A stretch of DNA of 46,894 nt from positions 1 through 46,894 of the forward strand of contig NZ_NIXO01000050.1 of NCBI RefSeq assembly GCF_002204795.1. Direction: 5' to 3'. Every line of letters starts with the position of its first letter. Positions within the stretch are counted from its first letter, which is position 1. This document shows positions 1-7,812 of this stretch, piece by piece. The stretch is from Pseudomonas sp. K2I15 (GTDB lineage: Bacteria > Pseudomonadota > Gammaproteobacteria > Pseudomonadales > Pseudomonadaceae). The notes beneath the pieces are model-generated. The model had not been told where the DNA came from and ran no database searches. It saw only the letters and a list, made by a program, of their open reading frames with translations. Both the position numbers and the translations under genes were made by a program.

Positions 1-66
1 GCGGTGTGTCAGTCAATAGAGGTATTGGCTGATCCACCGCATTCGCGAGCAAGCCCGCTCCCACAT
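1..66. repeat. REP element (right half of a pair, cut by window edge)
   Basis: The segment ends in the palindromic core TCGCGAGCAAGCCCGCTCCC followed by ACA. The same core, with a similar lead-in (gctgat-caccgc), forms the right half of the complete repeat at 11507-11596. The left partner would lie before the window start. Confidence 0.8.
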
Positions 67-215
67 TTTTGATCTTCGCCGCCTTGGGACCCGCGCAAAC
101 CCCAGCCGCTCGTCACCAAACCCGGTGTTTTCCCTTAAACAGTTGATAGCGTAGATAAATTTTCAAAAAAAGCGCTTGACGCATTCCCGTTCTCCGCGAA
201 TAATGCGCGCCACTT

Positions 216-292
216 GGCTACATAGCTCAGTTGGTTAGAGCATAGCATTCATAATGCTGGGGTCCGGGGTTCAAGTCCCTGTGTAGCCACCA
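216..292 (+). tRNA. tRNA-Met (anticodon CAT, elongator type)
   Basis: A complete cloverleaf can be drawn. The acceptor stem GGCTACA (216-222) pairs with TGTAGCC (282-288), followed by discriminator A and an encoded CCA (290-292). The anticodon stem TAGCA/TGCTG encloses a seven-base loop with anticodon CAT at 250-252. The T arm holds GGTTCAA. The G-C-rich acceptor pairing from the first base fits an elongator Met tRNA; an initiator tRNA has an unpaired first position. An intrinsic terminator follows directly. Confidence 0.95.
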
Positions 293-298
293 AGTACT

Positions 299-332
299 AA
301 AAACGGCTTACCGAAAGGTAGGCCGTTTTTTT
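299..332 (+). terminator. Intrinsic terminator of the tRNA-Met gene
   Basis: AAAACGGCTTACC and GGTAGGCCGTTTT form a hairpin with a GAAA tetraloop, followed by a run of seven T. It lies six bases after the tRNA CCA end. Confidence 0.9.
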
Positions 333-390
333 ATGCCTGAAGAAAAGTACACCGCCCCATCACACGAAGGATGACATTCCCCGTCATCCG
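333..390 (+). repeat. Degenerate copy of the rimJ-like gene leader and start
   Basis: The block GCCTGAAGAAAAGTAC is identical to the stretch starting at 1650. After about 15 diverged bases both copies have GAAGG, then ATGACATTCCCCG. In the second copy this ATG is the start of the RimJ-like acetyltransferase (1693). In this copy the reading frame from 371 stops after some 45 codons and does not keep the acetyltransferase sequence. The two copies flank the EamA-type transporter gene, so this looks like an old duplication or insertion scar. Confidence 0.75.
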
Positions 391-450
391 CCCCCGCTCG
401 CCCAACCTTATCGCCCCTGCATCGGCAATCGCCCTATTGCCCCAGCGAAG

Positions 451-1491
451 TCAGTGTTTATGGCGATGGTGTACATCGGGAAAGTGCGCATGACTGTGCT
501 GGATCGGTGCGTGCTCATGCGCATGACTGTGTGGCTCGGTACCGTCCCACTCAAAGCCATGCTCATGTTGGTGGTGCGCATCGTGTGTATGGCGATGGCC
601 ATGTGTGAGGGGATCGTGCTGATGCTCGTGCGCATGATTTTCCATCAAATGAATCCACACCCCGATCGCCATCAAGGCGGCAGCGAGCAAGAACATCAGC
701 GAGACCGACTCACCGAGCATCAGGATCGAGATAACCGCACCAAGGAAGGGAGCTGTGGAAAAGTAGGCGCCAGTGCGCGCGCTGCCAAGCCCGCGCAGAG
801 CCAGCACAAACAACACCAAACTCACGCCATACCCCAACAGCCCAACTACCATGATTGACCCCAGCGTGGCCACGGCCGGCAGTTGCGACCCGATAGCCAA
901 CGCCAAACAGCAATTGACCACCCCCGCCGCCAAGCCTTTGCTGCCGGCGATAAAAAGCGCATCCGAGGCAGAGACCTTACGGGTCAGGTTATTGTCGATG
1001 GCCCAACAAAAACAGGCGAAAGCCACGGCCAGCGGCCCCGTCCAATCATGAGCCGTCGCCGTTCCTTGCGGCCATGACAAAACGATCCCGCCCAAAACAA
1101 TAGCGATCATGCCGATAACGATGCGGCGATCTGCGTTCTCTTTAAATACGACCCACGCCAGCACTGCCGTGAGCACTGACTCAAGATTGAGCATCAGCGA
1201 TGCGGTGGCTCCCGCCGTGCGAGTCAGACCGTACATGAGCGCCACAGGCGCCAGCACGCCCCCAAAGACGATGGCGCCAATCAACCAGGGCCACTCTCCG
1301 GCTGCAAGCCCGGGCCGTTTCCAGCCGTGGTCGCGAGCCAACCGAACGATGGCCAGGCCCAGGCCGCTGCCCAGATAGAGCAGCCCTGCCAACAGGATGG
1401 GCGGCGTATCCACCCCCAAGAGCTTGGCGAGCGGAGTGCTGGCGCCGAACAACGCCGCCGCAGCCAATGCGTAGAGAACGCTCAAATTCAT
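451..1491 (-). CDS. EamA/DMT-family transporter with a His-rich C-terminal tail
   Basis: This 346-residue inner-membrane protein has about ten hydrophobic segments in two repeated halves, the usual EamA (drug/metabolite transporter) plan. The motifs GASTPLAKLL near the N-terminus and AWVVFKEN at the end of the first half are typical. The membrane part ends near residue 282. The last 64 residues contain 23 histidines in HxH and HH clusters, so this cytoplasmic tail could bind zinc, nickel, cobalt or copper. The substrate cannot be read from sequence. The start ATG at 1491 puts the first transmembrane helix directly at the N-terminus. The gene is a single unit on the minus strand, flanked by the duplicated leader (333-390 and 1648-1711). 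Confidence 0.9.
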   Translation of the reverse strand: MNLSVLYALAAAALFGASTPLAKLLGVDTPPILLAGLLYLGSGLGLAIVRLARDHGWKRPGLAAGEWPWLIGAIVFGGVLAPVALMYGLTRTAGATASLMLNLESVLTAVLAWVVFKENADRRIVIGMIAIVLGGIVLSWPQGTATAHDWTGPLAVAFACFCWAIDNNLTRKVSASDALFIAGSKGLAAGVVNCCLALAIGSQLPAVATLGSIMVVGLLGYGVSLVLFVLALRGLGSARTGAYFSTAPFLGAVISILMLGESVSLMFLLAAALMAIGVWIHLMENHAHEHQHDPLTHGHRHTHDAHHQHEHGFEWDGTEPHSHAHEHAPIQHSHAHFPDVHHRHKH

Positions 1492-1647
1492 AATGGGTCG
1501 CCCTGTCAGGCTTATTGCATAAGGACGAGCATCATAGCTGTGCCCGGGTAAGAATTATGTGAACGCCAGCCTGCTGGATTCTGTGCGGTGGAAGCGGCAG
1601 GATAGCCCGGCTGGCGACCACCTTCAGAAATTACAGCAGCCGTGTTT

Positions 1648-1711
1648 TACGCCTGAAGAAAAGTACCCTGCCAAACCACAAGAAGGTGACGCATGACATT
1701 CCCCGCTACTG
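1648..1711 (+). repeat. Leader and start region of the rimJ-like gene (second copy of the duplicated block)
   Basis: This carries the same GCCTGAAGAAAAGTAC and GAAGG...ATGACATTCCCCG blocks as 333-390. Here the block provides the ribosome-binding site (AGAAGG) and start codon of the acetyltransferase, so this is the intact copy. Confidence 0.75.
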
Positions 1712-2250
1712 CCATCAGCACTGACCGGCTTTTACTGCTCCCCGTCCACCCTTCCCACGCTCGCGCCCTGCAAGCGTACCTGCTGGAAAACCGTGAATTC
1801 CTAAAGCCGTGGGAACCATCGCGTGACGACGCCTTTTTTGAACTGGAAGCCATCACCGAACGCCTCGAAACCATGGCTGAGAAAAACGCCAGCGGCGAAG
1901 CGTTGCACCTGCTGATATTCAGCCAGGACAAAATCATCGGTGCCTGCAACTTCAGCAACATCGTGCGCGGTGCGTTCCAGGCGTGCCACTTGGGTTATGC
2001 GCTCGCCGAATCCGCCCAAGGCCAGGGCCTCATGCATGAAGCGCTAACGGCGGCGATTGCTCATGTGTTCGACGCAATGCAGCTGCACCGCATCATGGCC
2101 AACTACCGGCCAGAGAATGAGCGCAGTGCGCGCCTGCTGGCGCGGTTGGGGTTTGAGCAGGAGGGTGAAGCGCGGGCGTATCTCAAGATCAACGGGGTTT
2201 GGGCAGACCATGTGTTGACCGCATTAATAAACCCAACTGCACCCTCATAA
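1693..2250 (+). CDS. RimJ/RimL-type GNAT N-acetyltransferase
   Basis: The 185-residue cytoplasmic enzyme begins with TDRLLLLPVHPSHA, the TxRLxLRP pattern of the RimJ/RimL subgroup. It continues with a FLKPWEP segment typical of RimJ. The acetyl-CoA loop is QGQGLMHEAL (about residues 111-120). NERSARLLARLGFEQEGEAR is the conserved C-terminal half of the GNAT fold. Members acetylate the N-terminal alpha-amine of ribosomal proteins (RimJ acts on S5) or detoxify amino-acid-like compounds. Whether this is RimJ itself or a paralogue is not certain. The start at 1693 has AGAAGG nine bases upstream. It converges on the minus-strand gene ending at 2259. Confidence 0.85.
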   Translation: MTFPATAISTDRLLLLPVHPSHARALQAYLLENREFLKPWEPSRDDAFFELEAITERLETMAEKNASGEALHLLIFSQDKIIGACNFSNIVRGAFQACHLGYALAESAQGQGLMHEALTAAIAHVFDAMQLHRIMANYRPENERSARLLARLGFEQEGEARAYLKINGVWADHVLTALINPTAPS

Positions 2251-2258
2251 GGCCATTT

Positions 2259-2645
2259 TTACGGGACCTCAGGCCCGTAACACTTACCTTTTGAAAGCCA
2301 GAGTGCCGTCCTTGTAGTAGGTGTGTATTTCCCCTTTCTATATGAAAACCCAGCCACGCCTAGAGATCCGCACTCTCGAAAATCGGTATTCACGGTGAAA
2401 TCAATGTCACCATCCTTTGTGCCTGGATTCCCTTCAATATCAGCCTTGGAAAAAACCATCACCGCTACTGAGTCTATTTTTATGCCATTAGCTTTTGCCC
2501 GATCAGTAAGGTTCCCGGCGATGGTTGGGATTTTATCGGTGATCCGCTCAATATCCTTTTGGTCTTCGTAATACTTGACTTCAACAGCCTGTGAAAAACA
2601 GGAGTACGCGAACAGAAGCCCGAAAATACTTAGCCTCTTACTCAT
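2259..2645 (-). CDS. Small exported protein of unknown function
   Basis: I do not recognise this family. From the ATG at 2645 it is 128 residues, with a signal peptide (MSKRLSIFGLLFAYSCFSQA) and a mature part of about 108 residues. A longer frame opens upstream at 2717, but it would overlap the preceding gene and bury the signal peptide; the 2645 start is preceded by AGGG. The mature domain has two cysteines (in ECG and KCYG), which may form a disulfide. Base composition is visibly more AT-rich than the flanking genes, which may indicate transfer. It is the last of three consecutive minus-strand genes for small exported proteins. Confidence 0.7.
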   Translation of the reverse strand: MSKRLSIFGLLFAYSCFSQAVEVKYYEDQKDIERITDKIPTIAGNLTDRAKANGIKIDSVAVMVFSKADIEGNPGTKDGDIDFTVNTDFRECGSLGVAGFSYRKGKYTPTTRTALWLSKGKCYGPEVP

Positions 2646-2695
2646 AGCCCTAGCCGAAAATGATAAGAGGAATAGAGGGGAAGCCGACTTACTTT

Positions 2696-3289
2696 TCATC
2701 CCTCGACACCCGGACAAGGATTCACCAACTCCGAATACTCAAACTCCGTAAAATACGGAATCCTTGTCCCCGGAATCATCCCTCCCGTGTACTTCTTCTT
2801 CCCGCTCGGCCTGACCGCCTTCGCGCCAGCACCGATCAACAATGGCTGACCATTGGCCAACAAATAATCCACCATCTCTCGGTGCATCGTTCCATTCCAG
2901 TGCTTGTCTGCATCCAGCGGCAGCAACACAAAGTTGGAGTCCGCCGTAAACATGTTCAGCGCTTCCGCCGCTTCCCGCGAGGTGGCGGTATGGCCGCACA
3001 GCACTTCGGCGGTTTTCAGGGTGTAGGCCGGCACGTACCGGCTGCTTTGGTACTTGCTCAGGATCAGCCCTTTGCGGGTCAGCACCGCCAAGCCTTGCTC
3101 GGCATGGCAGATCGCCTCGTCGCCATACTTCAGTTTGCAGAAGTTGGTGTAGGAGATGTCGATGATGTCACTGCCGGAAACGCCCAGGTCCTGCTGTATC
3201 TGGGCGCGGGCTTGAGGGGTTTGGTACGGGATGCTGCAGCCACTGAGCAGCAGTGCAGTAACAACGAAAACCATCGGTAAAGTACGCAT
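2696..3289 (-). CDS. Putative lipoprotein of unknown function
   Basis: The product is 197 residues from the ATG at 3289, chosen because GGAG lies eight bases upstream and the signal peptide then begins directly (MRTLPMVFVV). The lipobox LLLSGC places the lipidated cysteine near residue 18. No Asp follows this Cys, so outer-membrane sorting is the likelier fate. The mature part has four further cysteines. I do not recognise a domain. The start follows the stop of the upstream lipoprotein gene by 37 bases, so the two are probably co-transcribed. Confidence 0.75.
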   Translation of the reverse strand: MRTLPMVFVVTALLLSGCSIPYQTPQARAQIQQDLGVSGSDIIDISYTNFCKLKYGDEAICHAEQGLAVLTRKGLILSKYQSSRYVPAYTLKTAEVLCGHTATSREAAEALNMFTADSNFVLLPLDADKHWNGTMHREMVDYLLANGQPLLIGAGAKAVRPSGKKKYTGGMIPGTRIPYFTEFEYSELVNPCPGVEG

Positions 3290-3326
3290 CAAAACTCCAA
3301 AAACGGGATGAGAAGGTGTCAATCCA

Positions 3327-3890
3327 TTAAATCGCTACCGGTAAAACCATGTCCTTTTGCCCTTCCACCGTCACGTCATAAACCTTCTCGCTGCACACCG
3401 AGAACCCCTGCAAATCAAACTCCACCAGATAGGTTTTGTTAGCCTTCGGCAGGAAGCTGCGGGACAACGGCCCGCACTTTTCCAGGGTGTATGACGTCCC
3501 GCGATCATTGCGCCAGTTCGCAACGCCCTCCACCACGGTCAGTTGGTCCGCCGGCACCAAGGTCTCGCGGAACGACCGGGCGCGATAGAGCCCATGGGCC
3601 AGGCCCTTGTATAACCCTCGGACAAGCGCCGGCGCCTGTTGCTCCAGGGAATCGTTGTAAACAACCCCCACGCTGCTCAGATTCCCCACGGGCCCAGCGC
3701 TGAAGCTCACCTGCGATTCGGTGCTGAGCATTCTGAAAATAACCTTCGCATGGTGGTCGTCTGCCGTCAGTACGACCGGTTTGGGTTTGGCCGGCGGCGG
3801 GCCTTTATGAGAAGAACAACCCGCACCAAAAACAGCCACCAGGCACAACGGAAAGACCCAAGCAAAGGAACGACCCATAGATAAATTCAA
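3327..3890 (-). CDS. Putative lipoprotein of unknown function
   Basis: The product is 187 residues with an N-terminal signal and lipobox VFGAGC (Cys about residue 25), followed by SSHKGPPPAKPKP, a Pro/Lys-rich linker usual after lipid anchors. The rest is a soluble domain of about 145 residues with two cysteines. No known domain is recognised. It is the first gene of the three-gene minus-strand group 3890-2259. The group is unrelated to the divergent fabI-like gene by any visible functional link. Confidence 0.75.
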   Translation of the reverse strand: MNLSMGRSFAWVFPLCLVAVFGAGCSSHKGPPPAKPKPVVLTADDHHAKVIFRMLSTESQVSFSAGPVGNLSSVGVVYNDSLEQQAPALVRGLYKGLAHGLYRARSFRETLVPADQLTVVEGVANWRNDRGTSYTLEKCGPLSRSFLPKANKTYLVEFDLQGFSVCSEKVYDVTVEGQKDMVLPVAI

Positions 3891-4037
3891 ACCCTGTTAA
3901 ATGCCATGATGGTTAAGTGCGAGATAGCTTAATGCCACCGCTCGGAAAAGTATCTCCCCCGCCCCCATGTGCCTCGCAATATTCCCCCGCCGTCGAAACC
4001 TCACTACTGCCGAACAACCTGAAAAAAGGAGCTACAC

Positions 4038-4832
4038 ATGGGTTTTCTCGCCGGAAAGCGCGTTTTGATCGTGGGCGTCGCCAGCAAATTGTCCATCGCT
4101 TCGGGCATTGCCGCCGCCATGCACCGTGAGGGCGCCGAGTTGGCGTTCACGTATCAGAACGAGAAATTGAAAGGCCGCGTGGAAGAGTTTGCCGCCGGTT
4201 GGGGTTCCAGCTCGGCGCTGTGTTTCCCGTGTGATGTGGCCAGTGACGCGCAGATCGCCCAGGTGTTTGCCGAGCTGGGCAAGCAGTGGGATGGACTGGA
4301 CTGCATCGTGCATTCCGTGGGTTTCGCCCCGGGTGATCAGTTGGAAGGTGACTTCACCGATGCCACCACCCGCGAGGGTTTTCGCATCGCTCACGACATC
4401 AGCGCTTATAGCTTCGTGGCCCTGGCCAAGGCCGGTCGGGAATTGATGAAGGGCCGCAATGGCAGCCTGTTGACCCTGTCTTACCTGGGCGCAGAACGCA
4501 CCATGCCCAACTACAACGTGATGGGCATGGCCAAGGCTTCGCTGGAGGCTGGCGTGCGGTATCTGGCCGGCTCGTTGGGCCCCGAAGGCACGCGGGTTAA
4601 CGCGGTGTCTGCGGGGCCGATTCGCACCCTCGCCGCTTCCGGCATCAAGAATTTCCGCAAGATGCTGGCGGCCAACGAAGCGCAAACGCCGTTGCGCCGT
4701 AACGTCACCATTGAAGAGGTCGGCAACGCCGGCGCCTTCCTGTGCTCGGACCTGGCGTCGGGTATCAGTGGGGAAATCATGTACGTGGACGGCGGTTTTA
4801 ATACCACCGCCATGGGCAATCTCGACGAGTGA
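4038..4832 (+). CDS. fabI: Enoyl-[acyl-carrier-protein] reductase (NADH), FabI
   Basis: The 264-residue cytoplasmic enzyme catalyses the last reduction of each fatty-acid elongation cycle. It is an SDR-type protein with the FabI form of the nucleotide site (GVASKLSIASGIA, residues 13-25). The catalytic residues are Tyr149, Tyr159 and Lys166 in SYLGAERTMPNYN and GMAKASLEA. GLDCIVHSVGFAPGDQL is the conserved FabI strand region. Length and sequence are full FabI. AAGGAG precedes the ATG by seven bases. No ppiD or other fatty-acid gene is adjacent, so this could be a second fabI copy; FabI is the triclosan target. Confidence 0.95.
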   Translation: MGFLAGKRVLIVGVASKLSIASGIAAAMHREGAELAFTYQNEKLKGRVEEFAAGWGSSSALCFPCDVASDAQIAQVFAELGKQWDGLDCIVHSVGFAPGDQLEGDFTDATTREGFRIAHDISAYSFVALAKAGRELMKGRNGSLLTLSYLGAERTMPNYNVMGMAKASLEAGVRYLAGSLGPEGTRVNAVSAGPIRTLAASGIKNFRKMLAANEAQTPLRRNVTIEEVGNAGAFLCSDLASGISGEIMYVDGGFNTTAMGNLDE

Positions 4833-4844
4833 TTTTCAGGCCGT

Positions 4845-4873
4845 AACAGTGCCCCGTTTACTGGGGCGCTGTT
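4845..4873. terminator. Hairpin between convergent fabI and the MarR-GNAT gene
   Basis: AACAGTGCCCC and GGGGCGCTGTT pair over 11 positions with one G-T pair, around a six-to-seven base loop. There is no T-run on either strand, so termination is plausible but not certain. It lies in the 44-base convergent gap. Confidence 0.5.
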
Positions 4874-4876
4874 GCG

Positions 4877-5821
4877 TCAAACCCCTTGCCGCACAAAACA
4901 CTGCTCCACCACCGACTTGCCCCACTGCTGCCCTTCCTGCTCCGACTCCAGCAAAAAGCCCACGTTTTCATACAACTTGCGCGCCACATCCAGGCCCTTG
5001 AACGTCCACAACCGCACCGCCGGAAACGGGTGTTCATCGCAGAAATCCAACGCCTCTTTCAGCAGCCGTTTGCCCAACCCCTGACCGTGGGCCGATGGGT
5101 CCAGAATGAAGCAGCGCAAGATTGCCTCGCCGTTTTCGCCCTCGCCATCAATGGCAATCGAACCCACAATCTGCGCCCCCTCCAGCACCGCCCACACTTC
5201 GTTGCGCGGGTTGGCCAGGCGCCCCATCAGCTCTGACATGTCCGCCGCCACCAGGCTTTCAAACGGCTGGCCAAAATTTGCGTGTTTGGCGTAGTACTCG
5301 GCGTGCATTTGCGCGATGCGGCCAATCACGCCCGGCCGGTAGCCACGGGCAATGCGGTAGTGCCTGGGTTGCCGGGCGCCGGTGCGCTGGGTTTGCAGGG
5401 CTGCGGCGTATTGGTCCAGCCCACGGCTGACGGCCTGTTGCTGTTCGCTGGACAGGTCACCAATCGCCTCGCCCACCTGCCGTCGGGCAAACGCTTCTAT
5501 GTCACCTAACGTCTTCTGCCCTCGCGCGGTAAGCCGCAGTTTTTTCGAGCGGGCGTCGTCCTCGTTGGCAAACTCTTCCAGCTCGCCCGCCTCGATCAGC
5601 TTGCGCACCATGCGGCTCACCGATGATTTTTCCAGCCCCAGCAAGGTGACCAGTTCGGCCGCCGTCAGTGCGCCTCGCTCGCCAATTTCGACGATGGTGT
5701 GAACGGATGACGGTGGATAACTGCTCGCCGCCAACTTCGGCTGCATAAAACCCAGCTCTCGCACCATAAGACGCGAGGCACAGCGGATCTGATCGATAAG
5801 GTCTGGCCTGGAACGGTTCAC
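4877..5821 (-). CDS. MarR-type regulator fused to a GNAT acetyltransferase
   Basis: The product is 314 residues from a GTG at 5821, with AGAGG eight bases upstream. An upstream ATG at 5914 would add 31 residues unlike the family and lies across the probable promoter. Residues 1-145 form a MarR winged-helix domain (LTAAELVTLLGLEKSSVSRM is the helix-turn-helix, then a D-D-A-R-S-K-K wing). Residues about 155-310 form a GNAT domain with acetyl-CoA loop AHGQGLGKRLL. Such fusions are known in many proteobacteria, but their substrates are mostly unknown. A perfect inverted repeat (5856-5870) over the probable -10 region suggests self-repression. It is divergent from ggt. Confidence 0.88.
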   Translation of the reverse strand: MNRSRPDLIDQIRCASRLMVRELGFMQPKLAASSYPPSSVHTIVEIGERGALTAAELVTLLGLEKSSVSRMVRKLIEAGELEEFANEDDARSKKLRLTARGQKTLGDIEAFARRQVGEAIGDLSSEQQQAVSRGLDQYAAALQTQRTGARQPRHYRIARGYRPGVIGRIAQMHAEYYAKHANFGQPFESLVAADMSELMGRLANPRNEVWAVLEGAQIVGSIAIDGEGENGEAILRCFILDPSAHGQGLGKRLLKEALDFCDEHPFPAVRLWTFKGLDVARKLYENVGFLLESEQEGQQWGKSVVEQCFVRQGV

Positions 5822-5855
5822 GGGGAAAACCTCTGCCCGAATGAAGAGAGATATA

Positions 5856-5870
5856 GTTGTACCGAACAAC
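5856..5870. promoter_or_regulatory. Inverted repeat, candidate operator of the MarR-GNAT regulator
   Basis: GTTGT-ACCGA-ACAAC is a perfect 5+5 palindrome with a five-base spacer, in the 141-base gap between the divergent MarR-GNAT and ggt genes. On the minus strand TTGATC and TACAAC are separated by 17 bases, so the palindrome would cover the -10 element. MarR proteins usually bind such repeats beside their own gene. The assignment is an inference. Confidence 0.45.
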
Positions 5871-5962
5871 CAAATACAGATCAATCTCCCCTCTCGCAAA
5901 CTGCTGAGGTACATTCCCTCCCCACGGACAACAGATCATTCTCAAATGAACGGAGTCATCGC

Positions 5963-7789
5963 GTGCTTTCGATTTTCCCCCGTCAACGCCTTATCACCCT
6001 CTCGCTGATTGCCACTGCCCTCACCCTCGCCGCCTGCCACAGCGCCACCGCGCCTGAACTGCCGCCCGCCCCGGAACTCGGCTCGGGCTATCGCACCGAC
6101 ATGAGCACCCGCCACGCCGAGCGCCATATGGCCGCTGCCGCCAACCCGTTGGCGGCCGAAGCCGGGCGGGAGATCTTGCGCAAGGGTGGCTCGGCCATTG
6201 ATGCGGCGATTGCCATGCAAGCCGTGCTGACCCTGGTGGAGCCGCAGTCTTCCGGGATCGGCGGCGGTGCCTTCATCATGTTGTGGGACGGCAAGCAGGT
6301 GCACGCCTACGACGGTCGCGAAACCGCACCGGCGGGCGCCACCGAGCGGTTGTTCCTCAACGCCGACGGTACGCCGATGTCGTTCCCGCAGGCACAGATT
6401 GGCGGGCGCTCGGTGGCAACGCCAGGCGTGTTGCGTGCCCTGGAGATGGCCCACAAAAAGACCGGCCACCTGCAATGGGCGACGCTGTTCGAGCCGGCGA
6501 TTCGCCTGGCCGAACAGGGCTTCCCGATCTCTGCGCGCCTGCACAGCCTGATCGCCGCCGACCGCTATATCACCCGCTCGCCGGAAATGACTGCGTACTT
6601 TCTGAACGCCGACGGCAGCCCCAAGGCCACCGGCACGCTGCTGAAAAACCCGGCGCTGGCCAACGTCTTCAAGCGCATCGCCAAGGAAGGGCCGGACGCG
6701 CTGTACTACGGCCCGATTGCCGAAGAAATCACCCGCAAGGTGCAGGGCAACAGCAATGCCGGCAGCCTGACCCTGACCGACCTAAAAGGCTACAGCGCGG
6801 TTGAGCGGGCGCCGTTGTGCACCGACTACAAGCGCTGGAAAGTCTGCGGCATGCCGCCGCCGTCGTCTGGCGGGATTGCCATCGCGCAAATCCTCGGCAC
6901 GTTGCAGGCCCTGGAAGCCCGCGACCCGCGTATGGCCCTGGCACCGTTAAAGCCGGTGAAAAACGACTCCCCGGCAGGCCTGGAGCCGGTGCCCGAAGCG
7001 GTGCACCTGATCGCCGAGGCCGACCGCCTGGCCTATGCCGACCGCGCCCAGTATGTGGCGGACTCTGACTACGTGCCGGTGCCGGTTGCCGGGCTGGTCG
7101 CGCCGGATTATCTGGCCAGCCGCGCCGCACTGATTGGTGAGCGCAGCATGGGCGTCGCCAAGCCGGGCAAGCCTGCCGGTATTGAAGTGGCCTACGCGCC
7201 GGATCGCTCGCCGCTGCGTATTTCCACCTCCCAAGTGGTGGCGGTGGATGACGTGGGTGGCGCGGTGTCGATGACCACTACGGTGGAGGCCGCGTTCGGT
7301 TCCCACGTAATGGTTCAGGGCTTTTTGCTGAATAACCAGATGACTGACTTCTCGTTCATCCCTGAAGAAAATGGCCAGCCGGTGGCCAACCGGATCGAGC
7401 CGGGCAAACGCCCGCGTTCGTCCATGGCGCCGACGCTGGTGTTTGATCGCCAGAGCGGCGAGTTGGTGGCCACGGTGGGTTCGCCGGGCGGTTCGCAGAT
7501 CATCGAATATGTGAGCAAATCCCTGGTGGCCATGCTCGACTGGAACCTCGACCCGCAAGCCGCCGTCGGCCTGCCCAACTTCGGCAGCCGCAATGGGGCT
7601 ACCGAGCTGGAAGCCGGGTTGTTCAGTGCGCAGTTCAAACAGGCGCTGAAGGACAAGGGCCACGCCCTGAGCGAAATCGACATGACCAGCGGCGCCCAGG
7701 CGATCGTTCGGGTGCGTGATGCGCAGGGCAAGGCGTCGTTGATCGGCGGGGCTGACCCACGGCGTGAAGGCGAGGCGCTGGGGGATTGA
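5963..7789 (+). CDS. ggt: Gamma-glutamyltransferase (periplasmic)
   Basis: The 608-residue precursor starts at a GTG preceded by CGGAG. The N-terminus ends in LTLAAC, which reads as a lipobox, so it may be membrane-anchored in the periplasm. The protein family cleaves glutathione and other gamma-glutamyl compounds, or transfers the glutamyl group. The large-subunit part has GIGGGAFIMLWDG. Self-cleavage is expected before Thr422 in RISTSQVVAVD, which becomes the N-terminal nucleophile of the small subunit. Later conserved parts are RPRSSMAPTLV and GSPGGSQII. The gene is 23 bases from the next plus-strand gene and probably co-transcribed. Confidence 0.95.
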   Translation: MLSIFPRQRLITLSLIATALTLAACHSATAPELPPAPELGSGYRTDMSTRHAERHMAAAANPLAAEAGREILRKGGSAIDAAIAMQAVLTLVEPQSSGIGGGAFIMLWDGKQVHAYDGRETAPAGATERLFLNADGTPMSFPQAQIGGRSVATPGVLRALEMAHKKTGHLQWATLFEPAIRLAEQGFPISARLHSLIAADRYITRSPEMTAYFLNADGSPKATGTLLKNPALANVFKRIAKEGPDALYYGPIAEEITRKVQGNSNAGSLTLTDLKGYSAVERAPLCTDYKRWKVCGMPPPSSGGIAIAQILGTLQALEARDPRMALAPLKPVKNDSPAGLEPVPEAVHLIAEADRLAYADRAQYVADSDYVPVPVAGLVAPDYLASRAALIGERSMGVAKPGKPAGIEVAYAPDRSPLRISTSQVVAVDDVGGAVSMTTTVEAAFGSHVMVQGFLLNNQMTDFSFIPEENGQPVANRIEPGKRPRSSMAPTLVFDRQSGELVATVGSPGGSQIIEYVSKSLVAMLDWNLDPQAAVGLPNFGSRNGATELEAGLFSAQFKQALKDKGHALSEIDMTSGAQAIVRVRDAQGKASLIGGADPRREGEALGD

Positions 7790-7812
7790 TTTGACTTAAC
7801 GGAGAGCTGCGC

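Noticed and set aside
454..858. Plus-strand frames rich in Met and Val opposite the His-rich tail
   Set aside because: CAT/CAC histidine codons read backwards give Met and Val. The frames are antisense by-products of the tail.
2258..2280. TTACGGG/CCCGTAA hairpin at the rimJ-like/exported-protein junction as terminator
   Set aside because: The stem is only seven pairs, lies partly inside the minus-strand coding end, and has no T-run on the proper side for either strand.
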